From positions 1 through 64,000 of the forward strand of contig CBDUZW010000018.1 of assembly GCA_965371805.1 (NCBI GenBank): DNA of 64,000 nucleotides. Reading direction: 5' to 3'. A program made the position numbers and the translations under genes. The DNA comes from JAOZTV01 sp965371805. GTDB taxonomy: Bacteria; Acidobacteriota; Aminicenantia; UBA2199. Shown here one piece after another: positions 1-8,453 of the stretch. The notes under the pieces were generated by a model, which did no database searches, was not told the origin of the DNA, and saw nothing but the letters and a program-made list of their open reading frames with translations. How positions within the stretch are numbered: position 1 is the stretch's first letter; each line of letters opens with the position of its first letter.

Positions 1-120
1 TTTTTATGAAGCAACGACCTATCGTTTATAGTGTTTTTTTTATGATGCAACACGATAGATAAGAGTTTCCACTACATTGAAAATCTGTGCTGTGGAAACT
101 CTATCTGTTTAATATAAAAT
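1..120. terminator. Hairpin region downstream of the minus-strand thioredoxin operon
   Basis: The arms AGAGTTTCCAC (62-72) and GTGGAAACTCT (92-102) form a perfect 11-bp inverted repeat with a 19-nt loop, extendable to about 57-107 with one bulge. A second weaker pair is CTATCGT (19-25) with ACGATAG (52-58). The strong hairpin lies about 20 nt after the stop of the minus-strand gene ending at 121, so it could end or stabilise that transcript, but no clean U-tract follows it directly. No gene is seen in these 120 bases. Confidence 0.4.
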
Positions 121-1371
121 TTAAATTTTCTGCTTCAATGCAGCTATTTTTTTTTCCAGCTTTTTTGTTTTTTCTTTGTCTTTTTCTAAAGTCAATGCTT
201 TTTTTAAAAAGACTAAGGCATTTTTATTGTCTTTCATTTCTTCATAAACAGTAGAGTACAATAAATATACTTCAGGGAGTTTTACATATTTAACAACAAT
301 ACCTAAAGCTTTTAAAGTTATTTCATTATAAAATTTTAATTCGTCCATAGTTTCTATAACACCGCCCAAAACAAAAATATTCTGAAAGTCTTTATCTTCA
401 ACTATTGTTTTGAATATTTCTTTGGTTTTTTCATGTTCACCTCTTTTGTTGTAAATCTTTGCCTTAATGCAATTAAGCGGAACCCCTTCAAACTTGTTTT
501 TTTTCTTTAAAAATTGATTTAATATTTTCTCTGATTGACCCAGGTGAAAACCATTTGATATCGAGTTTTTTATATATTTAAGAATTGGAATGGATATGTC
601 TTTTGAATATTTAATGTCTGAAATAGATTCTTTAGAAATCTTCTCTGCAAGTTTTTTCTTTTTTTCTAAAATAAAAGCCCTTATGATTTTATCATTTAAT
701 TCTACATATAAATTACTTATTTTTATATCTTTCTCTTTTAGAACGTTTTCTCTTATTTTATTTCGCAAAATCAGAGCATTATCTGTTTTTTTTAAATATA
801 GATATGTTTTAATTAACTCATAAAAAAATTTGTGATCAGAGTACTTAACTTTTTTTTCTTTTAAGTATTTTTCAGAAAGCGATATTGCCTTATCATACAT
901 TTTCATATTATTATATCTTGAAATTTCATCAGCAGCAGTATTATGTTTTTTAGTAATGTCAGTTGCAAGCAGCTTATCAATCAATCCAGGCATATATCCC
1001 TTAATTGTATCTGCTATTTGATATCCATCACTACTGAAACGTTTTATCGTTGGAAAAACACTTATATTAAAACTTTTTACATATTCCATTCCTGCAGGTG
1101 TTGTTTGTTCAACATATTGCAATATGAATTTATCTGCAACTTTTTTAAACTCTTCTGATGTGAATACCTCTTTTTTCATTTTTTGGCATGGATTGCACCA
1201 GGCTGCCGAAAAAACAGTTAAAATCGGCTTGTTCTGTTTTTTGGCGATAGTTATTAGTTTGGAAAACGCAATATCTTCAGTATGCCAAATAGATGACCCA
1301 ATTGTGATCGTCTTTGAAATAAGTGGTAGTGTGAATAAAACTAAGACTAAAATAATGATTCCTTTTTTCAT
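121..1371 (-). CDS. Secreted thioredoxin-fold protein with TPR-like C-terminus
   Basis: A 416-residue protein with an N-terminal signal peptide (about residues 1-20) followed by a thioredoxin domain: Trp-Cys-Asn-Pro-Cys with Cys59 and Cys62, and the expected cis-Pro near residue 107 (FPT). From about residue 140 the sequence is helical and lysine-rich, with TPR-like spacing (KAISLSEKYL, NALVFLKKALTLE). It is probably an envelope disulfide reductase or isomerase, or a thiol protein whose TPR part binds a partner. The start is supported by AAAAGGAG just upstream. It is the last gene of a three-gene minus-strand operon behind a GntR regulator. The substrate is unknown. Confidence 0.8.
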   Translation of the reverse strand: MKKGIIILVLVLFTLPLISKTITIGSSIWHTEDIAFSKLITIAKKQNKPILTVFSAAWCNPCQKMKKEVFTSEEFKKVADKFILQYVEQTTPAGMEYVKSFNISVFPTIKRFSSDGYQIADTIKGYMPGLIDKLLATDITKKHNTAADEISRYNNMKMYDKAISLSEKYLKEKKVKYSDHKFFYELIKTYLYLKKTDNALILRNKIRENVLKEKDIKISNLYVELNDKIIRAFILEKKKKLAEKISKESISDIKYSKDISIPILKYIKNSISNGFHLGQSEKILNQFLKKKNKFEGVPLNCIKAKIYNKRGEHEKTKEIFKTIVEDKDFQNIFVLGGVIETMDELKFYNEITLKALGIVVKYVKLPEVYLLYSTVYEEMKDNKNALVFLKKALTLEKDKEKTKKLEKKIAALKQKI

Positions 1372-1424
1372 GTTTATCTCCTTTTATAATTTAATTTATA
1401 TTAAATTTTTTTTATCGAACATAT

Positions 1425-2216
1425 TTACAGCCTGTTTGCCAGGTTTGGTGATGTTTTCGCTACTTTTTCCTTAAATGTACCGTAGTTCCTGGCGTAATAG
1501 ATTGCTTTGAGTATCATCAAGAAGCAAATTAAAACAAAAATGACTGGATAACTCAATTGTTTCCCAACATCCAGCTTGTCTAGCTCACTCCCGGCAAACA
1601 TAAATAATATAAGAAAATGATACCAGAAAATAGCTTTACCCATTCCTGAATAGTTCTCGTGAAACCTGGACTTTATTAGATACTTGCTCCTCTTTAATGT
1701 TAGGTAGAAAAACCATTGTACAAATATAAACATATAAAATAAAGATTGATCGTCTTTAGAAATAGCGATATAAAGTATAGTTGCAATAGATACTGGAATT
1801 TCTAAAGGAAGGCTGAATATGAGTTTGAGGGTTTTAAAGTCAAGGTCGACAATAATATCCGACTTAGTAGCTATTGCAATTTCCTTCGCCTTCATATTTT
1901 TGTTCTTAAGCTGAAAAAGATCAAATGCTACTCCCAAAATTATGGACCCGAACCCAACATTCGTAAAATATGCTTTAAATGTGAACTGACCTATAATATA
2001 GTTTGCTATTAATAATGCCAGTACTTGAGCAATAAAAAATGCTGTAATACCGATCATTAAATTTTTTTTTTCATCACTTCTCATAAAAGCACTATATTTC
2101 TCTCTAAATCCTTTCAACAGTTCATCCTCGTAAATGAATCCATGAAAAGATGATCCAATTAAAAGAGTTAACACTACAATGTTTAATAATAGAACTTCAT
2201 AAATTATTTGACTCAT
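1425..2216 (-). CDS. Multi-pass membrane protein of unknown function
   Basis: A 263-residue hydrophobic protein with about seven predicted membrane segments (roughly 7-25, 54-74, 80-100, 140-160, 163-180, 200-216 and 228-246) and a charged loop around residue 105-130. I do not recognise a family. It begins 8 nt after the GntR-type repressor gene, whose TAG stop overlaps its ribosome site (TAGGAGG), so the two are surely cotranscribed. YtrA-type GntR regulators usually control membrane transporter genes in the same operon, so an envelope stress or transport role is possible, but this is inference. No ATP-binding partner gene is present. Confidence 0.7.
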   Translation of the reverse strand: MSQIIYEVLLLNIVVLTLLIGSSFHGFIYEDELLKGFREKYSAFMRSDEKKNLMIGITAFFIAQVLALLIANYIIGQFTFKAYFTNVGFGSIILGVAFDLFQLKNKNMKAKEIAIATKSDIIVDLDFKTLKLIFSLPLEIPVSIATILYIAISKDDQSLFYMFIFVQWFFYLTLKRSKYLIKSRFHENYSGMGKAIFWYHFLILFMFAGSELDKLDVGKQLSYPVIFVLICFLMILKAIYYARNYGTFKEKVAKTSPNLANRL

Positions 2217-2224
2217 AATTCCTC

Positions 2225-2587
2225 CTAGTTAAAAATACTATTTATATTATTATTGAACATTTGCTCTATTTTACTGCGGTTCATACCCTTCTGAAGGAGT
2301 TTAAGAATTGCAGGTTTAAAAATTTTAGAATCATCAGCAGGGGGTTGAGGTAGAATAGTTTTAATAAAACTCCCTTTTCTACCCCTGCTTTCAGCAAGGC
2401 CCAATGTTTCCAGCTCCTGATATGCCCGGGCAACAGTATTATTAGCCACTTCGAGCTGTGATGCAAGATTTCTTATAGTCGGTAGAGAAGATCCCGGTTT
2501 TAATTCACCTGAATCAATCATGCGTTTTATTTCATCAATCAATTGCTCATATATCGGTGTTGAAGAACTCAGATTAATTGATAACAT
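2225..2587 (-). CDS. GntR-family transcriptional regulator, YtrA type
   Basis: A 120-residue protein. Residues 1-75 form a GntR winged helix-turn-helix: an N-terminal PIYEQLIDEIKRMIDSGEL segment, the recognition region around NNTVARAYQELETLG, and a wing ending GRKGSFI. Only about 40 residues follow, the short helical tail typical of the YtrA subfamily, which lacks a FadR- or HutC-type ligand domain. It is the first gene of an operon with a membrane protein and a secreted thioredoxin. Two palindromes overlap its promoter (2599-2614 and 2632-2643), so it is very probably autoregulated. The start has a strong AAGGAGG site at 2594-2600. Confidence 0.9.
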   Translation of the reverse strand: MLSINLSSSTPIYEQLIDEIKRMIDSGELKPGSSLPTIRNLASQLEVANNTVARAYQELETLGLAESRGRKGSFIKTILPQPPADDSKIFKPAILKLLQKGMNRSKIEQMFNNNINSIFN

Positions 2588-2598
2588 TTTCTACCTCC

Positions 2599-2644
2599 TT
2601 TGTATTAATACAAACACTATAACATGGGTTATGTATTAATACAA
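2599..2644 (-). promoter_or_regulatory. GntR-operon promoter with two palindromic operators
   Basis: Read on the minus strand, the -35 is TTGTAT (2644-2639), the spacer is 17 bp and the -10 is TATAGT (2621-2616). The palindrome TTTGTATTAATACAAA (2599-2614) lies downstream of the -10. A second copy of its core, TGTATTAATACA (2632-2643), overlaps the -35. The cores start 31 bp apart, about three helical turns, so two dimers could bind the same DNA face and repress. The arrangement is seen directly; ownership by the adjacent GntR protein is inferred. Confidence 0.8.
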
Positions 2645-2870
2645 TAAAAAAAATAAAATTTTTTAAAAGTAGCATAAACTCTTTAATGTCTAGGTGTAAG
2701 GAGAGTTTACTGGATTGTTGCTATAACGTTTTATGTTTTATTGTAGCAATACATAACTTTTTTTTGTAATACAAGTAAATGTATATGTCACCAAAAAGTA
2801 TTATTGGGCTCTATAGTCCCAACTTATCTCTTATGATATAATTAAGAAATGTATGTTATAGGAGAAGATT
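2645..2870. promoter_or_regulatory. Intergenic region upstream of tgt
   Basis: This gap holds two hairpins: TAAACTCT (2675-2682) with AGAGTTTA (2702-2709), and a TTGCTATAA/TTGTAGCAA pair at about 2717-2750. It also holds a partial operator-like word, TTGTAATACAA (about 2765-2775), similar to the GntR palindromes. A TATAAT lies at 2837-2842 ahead of tgt, but no good -35 is visible. No preQ1 riboswitch signature was recognised. Confidence 0.35.
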
Positions 2871-3983
2871 TTGTTTTTTAAATTATTAAATAAAGATAGT
2901 GAAAGTAATGCCAGAACTGGTTTGATTAAGACCCATAATGGTGATATCCAAACACCCATATTTATGCCCGTAGGAACTGCCGGGACTGTTAAAGCTATGA
3001 CTATGCAGCATTTAAAGGAAACTAAAGCACAGATAATTCTTGGTAATACTTATCATCTGTTTTTAAGACCTGGACTGGAAGTTATCAATGAGTTTGGCTC
3101 TCTTCATAAATTTATATCCTGGGACAGGCCTATTTTAACTGATAGTGGAGGTTTTCAAATATTTTCACTAAAAGGTAAAACTAAGGTTACCGATGAGGGT
3201 GTTTCTTTTCAGTCACACATTGACGGGGATCGGTTTTTTCTTACGCCTGAAACTGTTGTTGATATACAAAACAGCCTTGGATCTGACATTCAGATGGTTC
3301 TCGATAATTTTTCCCCATATCCCTCGAGTGATGCAGAGGATCAAAGAGCTTTTGATATAACGAATTTATGGGCAGGAAGAGCAAGAGCACATTTTTTAAA
3401 ATCAGGCAGCAAGAACTTTCAATTTGCAATTGTTCAAGGTGGTTTAAATGAGGAACTTAGATCTGAATCACTTGCAAAATTAACTGAGATAGGTTTCGAC
3501 GGTTATGCAGTTGGTGGACTCAGTGTGGGCGAACCTGTTTCAGAGTTTGAAAGGATCGTTTCATATATTGTCCCGAAAATGCCTATTGAAAAACCCAGGT
3601 ATTTAATGGGTTCAGGCACTCCTGAGGAAATACTTCATGCTGTTGGAAATGGTATTGATATGTTTGATTGTGTAATGCCGACAAGAAATGCAAGAAATGG
3701 GACACTTTTTACAAGTACTGGAAAAATTGCTATAAAGAATGAAAAACATAAATTTGATAAAGCACCTCTTGATAAAAAATGTGAGTGCTATACCTGTAAA
3801 AACTTTTCAAGATCTTATTTGAGACACCTTTATCTTTCAAAAGAAATATCGTCATCAATGTTGAATTCAATCCATAACATACACTTCTATCTTGATTTTA
3901 TGGGAAAAATAAGGTATGCTATCAAGATTAACCAGTTTAATATTTTTAGAAAGGAGTTTTTGTCCGAATATAAACAAAACTGA
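2871..3983 (+). CDS. tgt: Queuine tRNA-ribosyltransferase (tRNA-guanine transglycosylase)
   Basis: A 370-residue enzyme that exchanges guanine-34 of GUN-anticodon tRNAs for a queuine precursor (preQ1 in bacteria). The family motifs are clear: Asp91 in LTDSGGFQ, the nucleophile Asp266 in DCVMPTRNARNG, GGLSVGE near 215-221, and the zinc site Cys304, Cys306, Cys309 and probably His335. Length is normal for bacterial Tgt. The start is TTG at 2871 with GGAG six bases upstream; no better ATG is available. It heads the tgt-yajC-secD-secF cluster, an arrangement common in many bacteria. Confidence 0.96.
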   Translation: MFFKLLNKDSESNARTGLIKTHNGDIQTPIFMPVGTAGTVKAMTMQHLKETKAQIILGNTYHLFLRPGLEVINEFGSLHKFISWDRPILTDSGGFQIFSLKGKTKVTDEGVSFQSHIDGDRFFLTPETVVDIQNSLGSDIQMVLDNFSPYPSSDAEDQRAFDITNLWAGRARAHFLKSGSKNFQFAIVQGGLNEELRSESLAKLTEIGFDGYAVGGLSVGEPVSEFERIVSYIVPKMPIEKPRYLMGSGTPEEILHAVGNGIDMFDCVMPTRNARNGTLFTSTGKIAIKNEKHKFDKAPLDKKCECYTCKNFSRSYLRHLYLSKEISSSMLNSIHNIHFYLDFMGKIRYAIKINQFNIFRKEFLSEYKQN

Positions 3984-4029
3984 GGGTTCTTTTATAAATA
4001 GAACTGGTTTTTTAAATAAGGAGTTAAAT

Positions 4030-4389
4030 ATGGCGGCACAACAAGATAATGTAACAAGTACAGGAGTACCGACAGACGGATCTACACAGCAGGCTCCACA
4101 AACAGGTGGACCACAGATGCTTATAATGTTTGCGGTTATTTTTGCGATCTTTTATTTTATTATTATCCTACCTGCAAAAAAGAAACAGAAAAAGCATGCA
4201 GGCGTAATTAATGAGTTAAAAGGTGGAGAAAGAGTTATTACTGCTGGCGGGATTTATGGCAAAGTTTTAAGAGTTATGGATGACAGGATTGAGTTGGAAA
4301 TAGATAAAGGTTCAAAAATGCAGATAGCAAAATCTTCAATATCAACTATTATACCTGTTGCAGGTACTGAAAAAGAAACAAAGAAATAG
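4030..4389 (+). CDS. yajC: Preprotein translocase subunit YajC
   Basis: A 119-residue protein if started at ATG 4030, which has AAGGAG just upstream. The longer open frame from 3916 overlaps tgt and has no family-like N-terminus. A polar Gln/Thr-rich N-terminus is followed by one membrane helix (about residues 29-47) and a basic KKKQKKH stretch. The conserved YajC core then follows (ELKGGERVITAGGIYGKV, ending in a small beta domain). YajC associates with SecDF-YidC at the inner membrane; here it sits directly before secD and secF. Confidence 0.93.
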   Translation: MAAQQDNVTSTGVPTDGSTQQAPQTGGPQMLIMFAVIFAIFYFIIILPAKKKQKKHAGVINELKGGERVITAGGIYGKVLRVMDDRIELEIDKGSKMQIAKSSISTIIPVAGTEKETKK

Positions 4390-4408
4390 TAATAAGAAAA
4401 AAATTTTT

Positions 4409-4450
4409 AGGTTATATGATTCCGGGATAAGTGATTCCCGGGGCAAACCT
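4409..4450 (+). other. Nested hairpin between yajC and secD
   Basis: In the yajC-secD gap, CCGGGA (4422-4427) pairs with TCCCGG (4436-4441), and the flanking AGGTT (4409-4413) can pair with AACCT (4446-4450). There is no U-tract, so it does not look like a terminator. It sits just upstream of the secD ribosome site (GGAGGAAGG, 4451-4459) and could affect translation or mRNA processing. Confidence 0.35.
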
Positions 4451-4463
4451 GGAGGAAGGATAA

Positions 4464-6077
4464 ATGAGTAAAGAAACTTATTGGAAAATTGCTTTAATAA
4501 TTGCTGTGATTATTCTATCCGTTTGGATGTTCTCTCCACCTGCCGAAAAGATTAAGCTGGGGCTTGATTTACAGGGTGGAATGCATCTTATATTAGCGGT
4601 TCAGACAGATGATGCAATCAAAGTACAGACTGACCAAGACATCAATCAGTTAAAAGAGGAATTAAAAGAAAAAAAAATTGATTTTGAAAAAATATTTATT
4701 CCATCAAAAAGTATTGTAGAGGGTGGAATTAAAAAGGATATTTTTGAGGTTAACAGATTAATTATTGAAGGTATTGGAGCAAGCGACAGTGACATAGTTG
4801 AAGGTATGCTGAAAAACAGATTTATAAACTGGGAATATACTGTAACTAGTAAAGGGTTTGATCTAATTTTAAAGAAATTGGCAAAGGAAAGTATGGAAGA
4901 GTTGTCAGTTCTTCAGGCTATTGAAACTGTAAGAAGAAGAGTTGACAAATTTGGTGTTGCAGAACCTGTTATTCAGCAACAGCAATTACTTGGAGATGAT
5001 AAAAGTAATAAGATCATGGTTCAACTACCTGGATTTGATGATAAAACAAGGGTAAAAAATCTTATTCAGAGTTCTGCCATGCTTGAGTTTAAACATGTTG
5101 TGGCAGGCCCATTTAAAGATGAGGCTCAGGCTGAAGAAGAGAGAAATAATAATAGTGATTATACAGAAGACGAACTGGTTATTCTACCGGAAAATCCAAG
5201 ACGCTCTGGTAATGTTAGCTATTATGTCCTGAAATCTACATCTGTTGTTACCGGAAAGGATCTTGGAAAAGCTACTCATTCAAGAGATGATTATAATAAA
5301 CCTGCTGTAGGCTTGAATTTTAATGCAGAGGGTGCAAAAAAAATACAGGCATATACAAGTGCAAATATTAAAGAAAGACTCGCTATTATTCTTGATAAAA
5401 AAGTTGAGACTGCGCCGACAATAGAAACAGCATTTTCATATAGTGCAAGAATTACCGGAAATTATACTTATGACCAGGCAAAAGACATGATACTTGTTCT
5501 TAACTCTGGTGCATTACCTGCATCATTGAAATTGGAACAAACAGAGGTTATCGGTCCTTCACTTGGTGTAGAGTCTATTCAGAAAGGATTTAAGGCAATT
5601 TTAATTGGTCTTATTATAGTTATCCTATTCATGTTGTTCTATTATAAATTAGCAGGTGTAAATGCTGCATTTGCACTTATATTGAATATAGTCGTGTTGC
5701 TTGGGATTCTAGCTTCATTTAACGCTGTTTTAACACTTCCCGGTATTGCAGGTATACTTCTTACAATAGGTATGGCCGTTGATGCTAATGTTCTTGTTTT
5801 TGAAAGAATAAAAGAAGAGATGAGAGCAGGGAAATCCCCTATGTCGGCAATCGATGAAGGATTCAAAAAGGCTTTTGTAACAATTTTTGATGCAAATATA
5901 ACAACTGTAATTGCAGCTGTATTTTTGTTTCAGTTTGGTACAGGCCCAATTAAAGGGTTTTCAGTAACACTGATTATTGGTGTTATAACCAGTATGTTTA
6001 CAGCGATATTTGTTTCCCGTGTTCTTTTTGAAGTTTTTTATGCAAATAAAAAGAAGATCACAAAAATAAGTATCTAA
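4464..6077 (+). CDS. secD: Protein translocase subunit SecD
   Basis: A 537-residue RND-like subunit that, with SecF, uses the proton or sodium gradient to help pull exported proteins through SecYEG. It has an N-terminal membrane helix (about 8-24) followed by the signature KLGLDLQGGMHLIL. A large periplasmic P1 domain contains TVRRRVDKFGVAEPVIQ and a P3-like part (VGLNFNAEGAKK). The C-terminal five-helix domain (from about residue 375) has the GMAVDANVLVFERIKEE motif. Length and domains are normal. It lies 15 bp ahead of secF in one operon. Confidence 0.96.
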   Translation: MSKETYWKIALIIAVIILSVWMFSPPAEKIKLGLDLQGGMHLILAVQTDDAIKVQTDQDINQLKEELKEKKIDFEKIFIPSKSIVEGGIKKDIFEVNRLIIEGIGASDSDIVEGMLKNRFINWEYTVTSKGFDLILKKLAKESMEELSVLQAIETVRRRVDKFGVAEPVIQQQQLLGDDKSNKIMVQLPGFDDKTRVKNLIQSSAMLEFKHVVAGPFKDEAQAEEERNNNSDYTEDELVILPENPRRSGNVSYYVLKSTSVVTGKDLGKATHSRDDYNKPAVGLNFNAEGAKKIQAYTSANIKERLAIILDKKVETAPTIETAFSYSARITGNYTYDQAKDMILVLNSGALPASLKLEQTEVIGPSLGVESIQKGFKAILIGLIIVILFMLFYYKLAGVNAAFALILNIVVLLGILASFNAVLTLPGIAGILLTIGMAVDANVLVFERIKEEMRAGKSPMSAIDEGFKKAFVTIFDANITTVIAAVFLFQFGTGPIKGFSVTLIIGVITSMFTAIFVSRVLFEVFYANKKKITKISI

Positions 6078-6092
6078 GTAGGAGTAAATAAG

Positions 6093-7580
6093 ATGAAATT
6101 ATTTAAAAAAGAACCTGATTTTAAATTTATGAATAAAAGGCTTATTGCATTTGCCTTGTCTGGATTGGTTATATTGGCTGGAGCGTTTGTTTTCTTTACT
6201 AAGGGATTCAATTTAGGAATTGAGTTTACTGGTGGAACCCTTATAGAAATTGGATTTAAAGATAAAATTGATGTAGCATCCGTAAAAGATATCCTCAAAA
6301 GAGGTGGGTATGATAATGTGTTAGTTCAGACTGTTGGTGAAGAGAAAGATAGTACATTTTTGATTAAAACAGTTGCAAACAAAGAAAAAATGAAGCAGAA
6401 GGATTTCTCTCTTTCTCAAGCAGGAGATGAGATCAAAAATATTCTTATTAAGGAATTTGGAAATAAGGAAACTGCTGAAAAAAAGAGAGATATAAATATC
6501 CTTACTGAAAACGAACTTAATACTTTTTTTAAAGAAAAAGGGATAAATGATGACCTTGCTCTTGAAAATGCTAAGATTATTTCAGAAATTCCATTGGTCA
6601 TAAGTTTTTCAGATTTAGAACAGTTTAGAGATGAAAACGGAAACTCAATTACTTCCGGTATTGCTATTCTTATTAAGGAAAACTTTTCAATTAATCCACT
6701 TGATATCAACCAGCTTTCCAAAAGTGAATTGAGTTTTTTACTGGAAAAATTCTGGGTAAATAGTGAAAATGCTGATGTTGAAGCGGTTGTTTCAGATATA
6801 GGAAAAAAAGTTATTATTGAAAATATTGTAATAGCTCTTAGTAAAATAAGAATTGTATCAGATCTTCAAAAAATGGAATCAGAATTAAAACTGAGTTTTA
6901 AAGATTCATTTGGAAAGAGAATAAAGGGAATATTGAATGATGGTAGCCCTGTTGATGAATTAATCTCAGCACTATTTAAAGATAAGATAACTTCAGTTAT
7001 AGAAGAACATACTTTTATCGGGAATGTAAAAGTATTAAGTGAAAAGGCAATTGGAGCACAGGTTGGATATGACCTTCAGAAAAAAACAGTTTTAGCCACA
7101 ATATGGGCATTACTTGGAATGTTGGTATATGTTGCATTCAGGTTCAAATTTGTGTATGGTATTGCTGCTTTGATCACATTGGCCCATGATGTTTTGATCA
7201 GTTTATCAGTTATTCTATTTTTTAATGTTGAAATGTCATTGTCAGTTGTAGCGGCTCTTTTAACAATTATTGGTTATTCATTGAATGATACAATTGTTAT
7301 CTTTGATAGAGTTAGAGACAACGTAAAACCACTTAAAAGGGATGGAGCCGATGCTGTGTTGAATAGAAGTGTTAATCAAACATTAAGCAGGACTATTGTT
7401 ACTTCAGGAACCACCTTGATAACTGTTCTATCACTGTTCTTTTTTGGTGGTGATGTTATCCATGCATTTTCATTTACATTAATGGTTGGAGTTATAGTTG
7501 GTACATACTCTTCAATATTCCAATCATGTGCATGGCTTAAAATTTGGGAAAAATATTTTCTTGAAACAAAAAAAAAGTAA
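6093..7580 (+). CDS. secF: Protein translocase subunit SecF with enlarged periplasmic domain
   Basis: The SecF partner of SecD: FNLGIEFTGGTLIEI after the first membrane helix, then five C-terminal helices with GYSLNDTIVIFDRVRDN. At 495 residues it is much longer than the usual 300 or so. The extra length is an insertion of roughly 180 residues between the P1 beginning (about residue 115) and the segment before helix 2 (about residue 310). The insertion has repeated small helical motifs (ILTENELNTFFKEKG, PLDINQLSKSELSFLLEKF) that look like helix-hairpin-helix elements. It is in frame and lacks stop codons, so it is a real domain. Confidence 0.94.
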   Translation: MKLFKKEPDFKFMNKRLIAFALSGLVILAGAFVFFTKGFNLGIEFTGGTLIEIGFKDKIDVASVKDILKRGGYDNVLVQTVGEEKDSTFLIKTVANKEKMKQKDFSLSQAGDEIKNILIKEFGNKETAEKKRDINILTENELNTFFKEKGINDDLALENAKIISEIPLVISFSDLEQFRDENGNSITSGIAILIKENFSINPLDINQLSKSELSFLLEKFWVNSENADVEAVVSDIGKKVIIENIVIALSKIRIVSDLQKMESELKLSFKDSFGKRIKGILNDGSPVDELISALFKDKITSVIEEHTFIGNVKVLSEKAIGAQVGYDLQKKTVLATIWALLGMLVYVAFRFKFVYGIAALITLAHDVLISLSVILFFNVEMSLSVVAALLTIIGYSLNDTIVIFDRVRDNVKPLKRDGADAVLNRSVNQTLSRTIVTSGTTLITVLSLFFFGGDVIHAFSFTLMVGVIVGTYSSIFQSCAWLKIWEKYFLETKKK

Positions 7581-7642
7581 AATAAACTTGAATTCTAGTG
7601 AGATTTAGTATATATATTAGCATAGAAAAGATGGAGGTATAA

Positions 7643-8398
7643 ATGTTTGATGATGTTATGGTAGGTTCTGGTGATAAGAAGTCAAAAATGAAGAAATTAT
7701 CTACAATGATATTTTCTTTTTTGATGCATTCAACTATAGTATTTGCCGTTATGATCGGTCCATTAATGAATACCGATACAACCCTCCCGGAGATTAAGGT
7801 AGTAGATATTTTTGTAGCACAAACTCCTCCACAACCTCCGCAGGCACAGAGGGGTGCAAAAAAGAAGAAAGCGAAGACAAAGACAAAAAGAGAAGAAAAG
7901 AAGGATGAAGAAATAAAAAAAGATGTACCTCAGCAGATCGGAGCACTTGTCGCACCAGTTGAGATTCCAGAAGAAATAATTGAAGAGGAAGAAGATTTCT
8001 CATCAGGATTGGATGATGGTATTGATGGTGGCGTTGAAGGTGGCGTTGAAGGTGGATTAGGCGATGATGACCTTGGCAACAGTATTCTTGGTGGAAATAT
8101 GATGGACACCGGGTCAGTAACAAGGATTAGTGTTAAACAGGCGAGACGTACTAAATATGTCAAACCAATATATCCTAAAATTGCAATGACTGCACGAATT
8201 AGAGCAATTGTTATTATTGAAGCAAGGACAGATGTTTTTGGTAAGGTTATTAGCTGGAAAGTCATTTCTGGACACCCATTATTGAATGGGGCAGCTATTA
8301 ATGCCATTAAGAGATGGGAATATGAGCCATATTTAGTTGGTGGTGTTCCAAAACCGGTTGTATTTACAGTTACAATTAATTTTAGACAGAGTAGTTAA
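7643..8398 (+). CDS. tonB: TonB-family energy transducer
   Basis: A 251-residue protein with one N-terminal membrane anchor (about 24-44) and a periplasmic linker of PPQPPQ, Lys-rich and Glu-rich stretches. A Gly-rich segment with direct GGVEGGVEGG repeats follows, then a C-terminal TonB domain (about 160-251) with VKPIYPKIAMTARI and AINAIKRWEYEPYLVGGVPKP. It transmits proton-motive force from ExbB/ExbD to outer-membrane receptors such as the one encoded at 40249-42627. It stands directly before exbB and exbD. The domain type resembles TonB proteins of Acidobacteriota-like bacteria, which is an impression only. Confidence 0.92.
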   Translation: MFDDVMVGSGDKKSKMKKLSTMIFSFLMHSTIVFAVMIGPLMNTDTTLPEIKVVDIFVAQTPPQPPQAQRGAKKKKAKTKTKREEKKDEEIKKDVPQQIGALVAPVEIPEEIIEEEEDFSSGLDDGIDGGVEGGVEGGLGDDDLGNSILGGNMMDTGSVTRISVKQARRTKYVKPIYPKIAMTARIRAIVIIEARTDVFGKVISWKVISGHPLLNGAAINAIKRWEYEPYLVGGVPKPVVFTVTINFRQSS

Positions 8399-8453
8399 GA
8401 GAGCTATATAACAAAAAAATATTATAAATTTATTATTAATTAGGAGGACTTAT

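Noticed and set aside
2645..2870. preQ1 riboswitch upstream of tgt
   Set aside because: The hairpins there do not show the H-type pseudoknot pattern with the conserved preQ1 loop, and the tgt product uses rather than makes preQ1.
3916..4029. Longer YajC start at 3916
   Set aside because: It overlaps the tgt end, encodes no YajC-like sequence, and ATG 4030 has a proper ribosome site.
7794..8307. Minus-strand frames opposite tonB
   Set aside because: They are shadows of the repetitive Pro/Lys/Glu/Gly-rich tonB coding sequence and have no ribosome sites.
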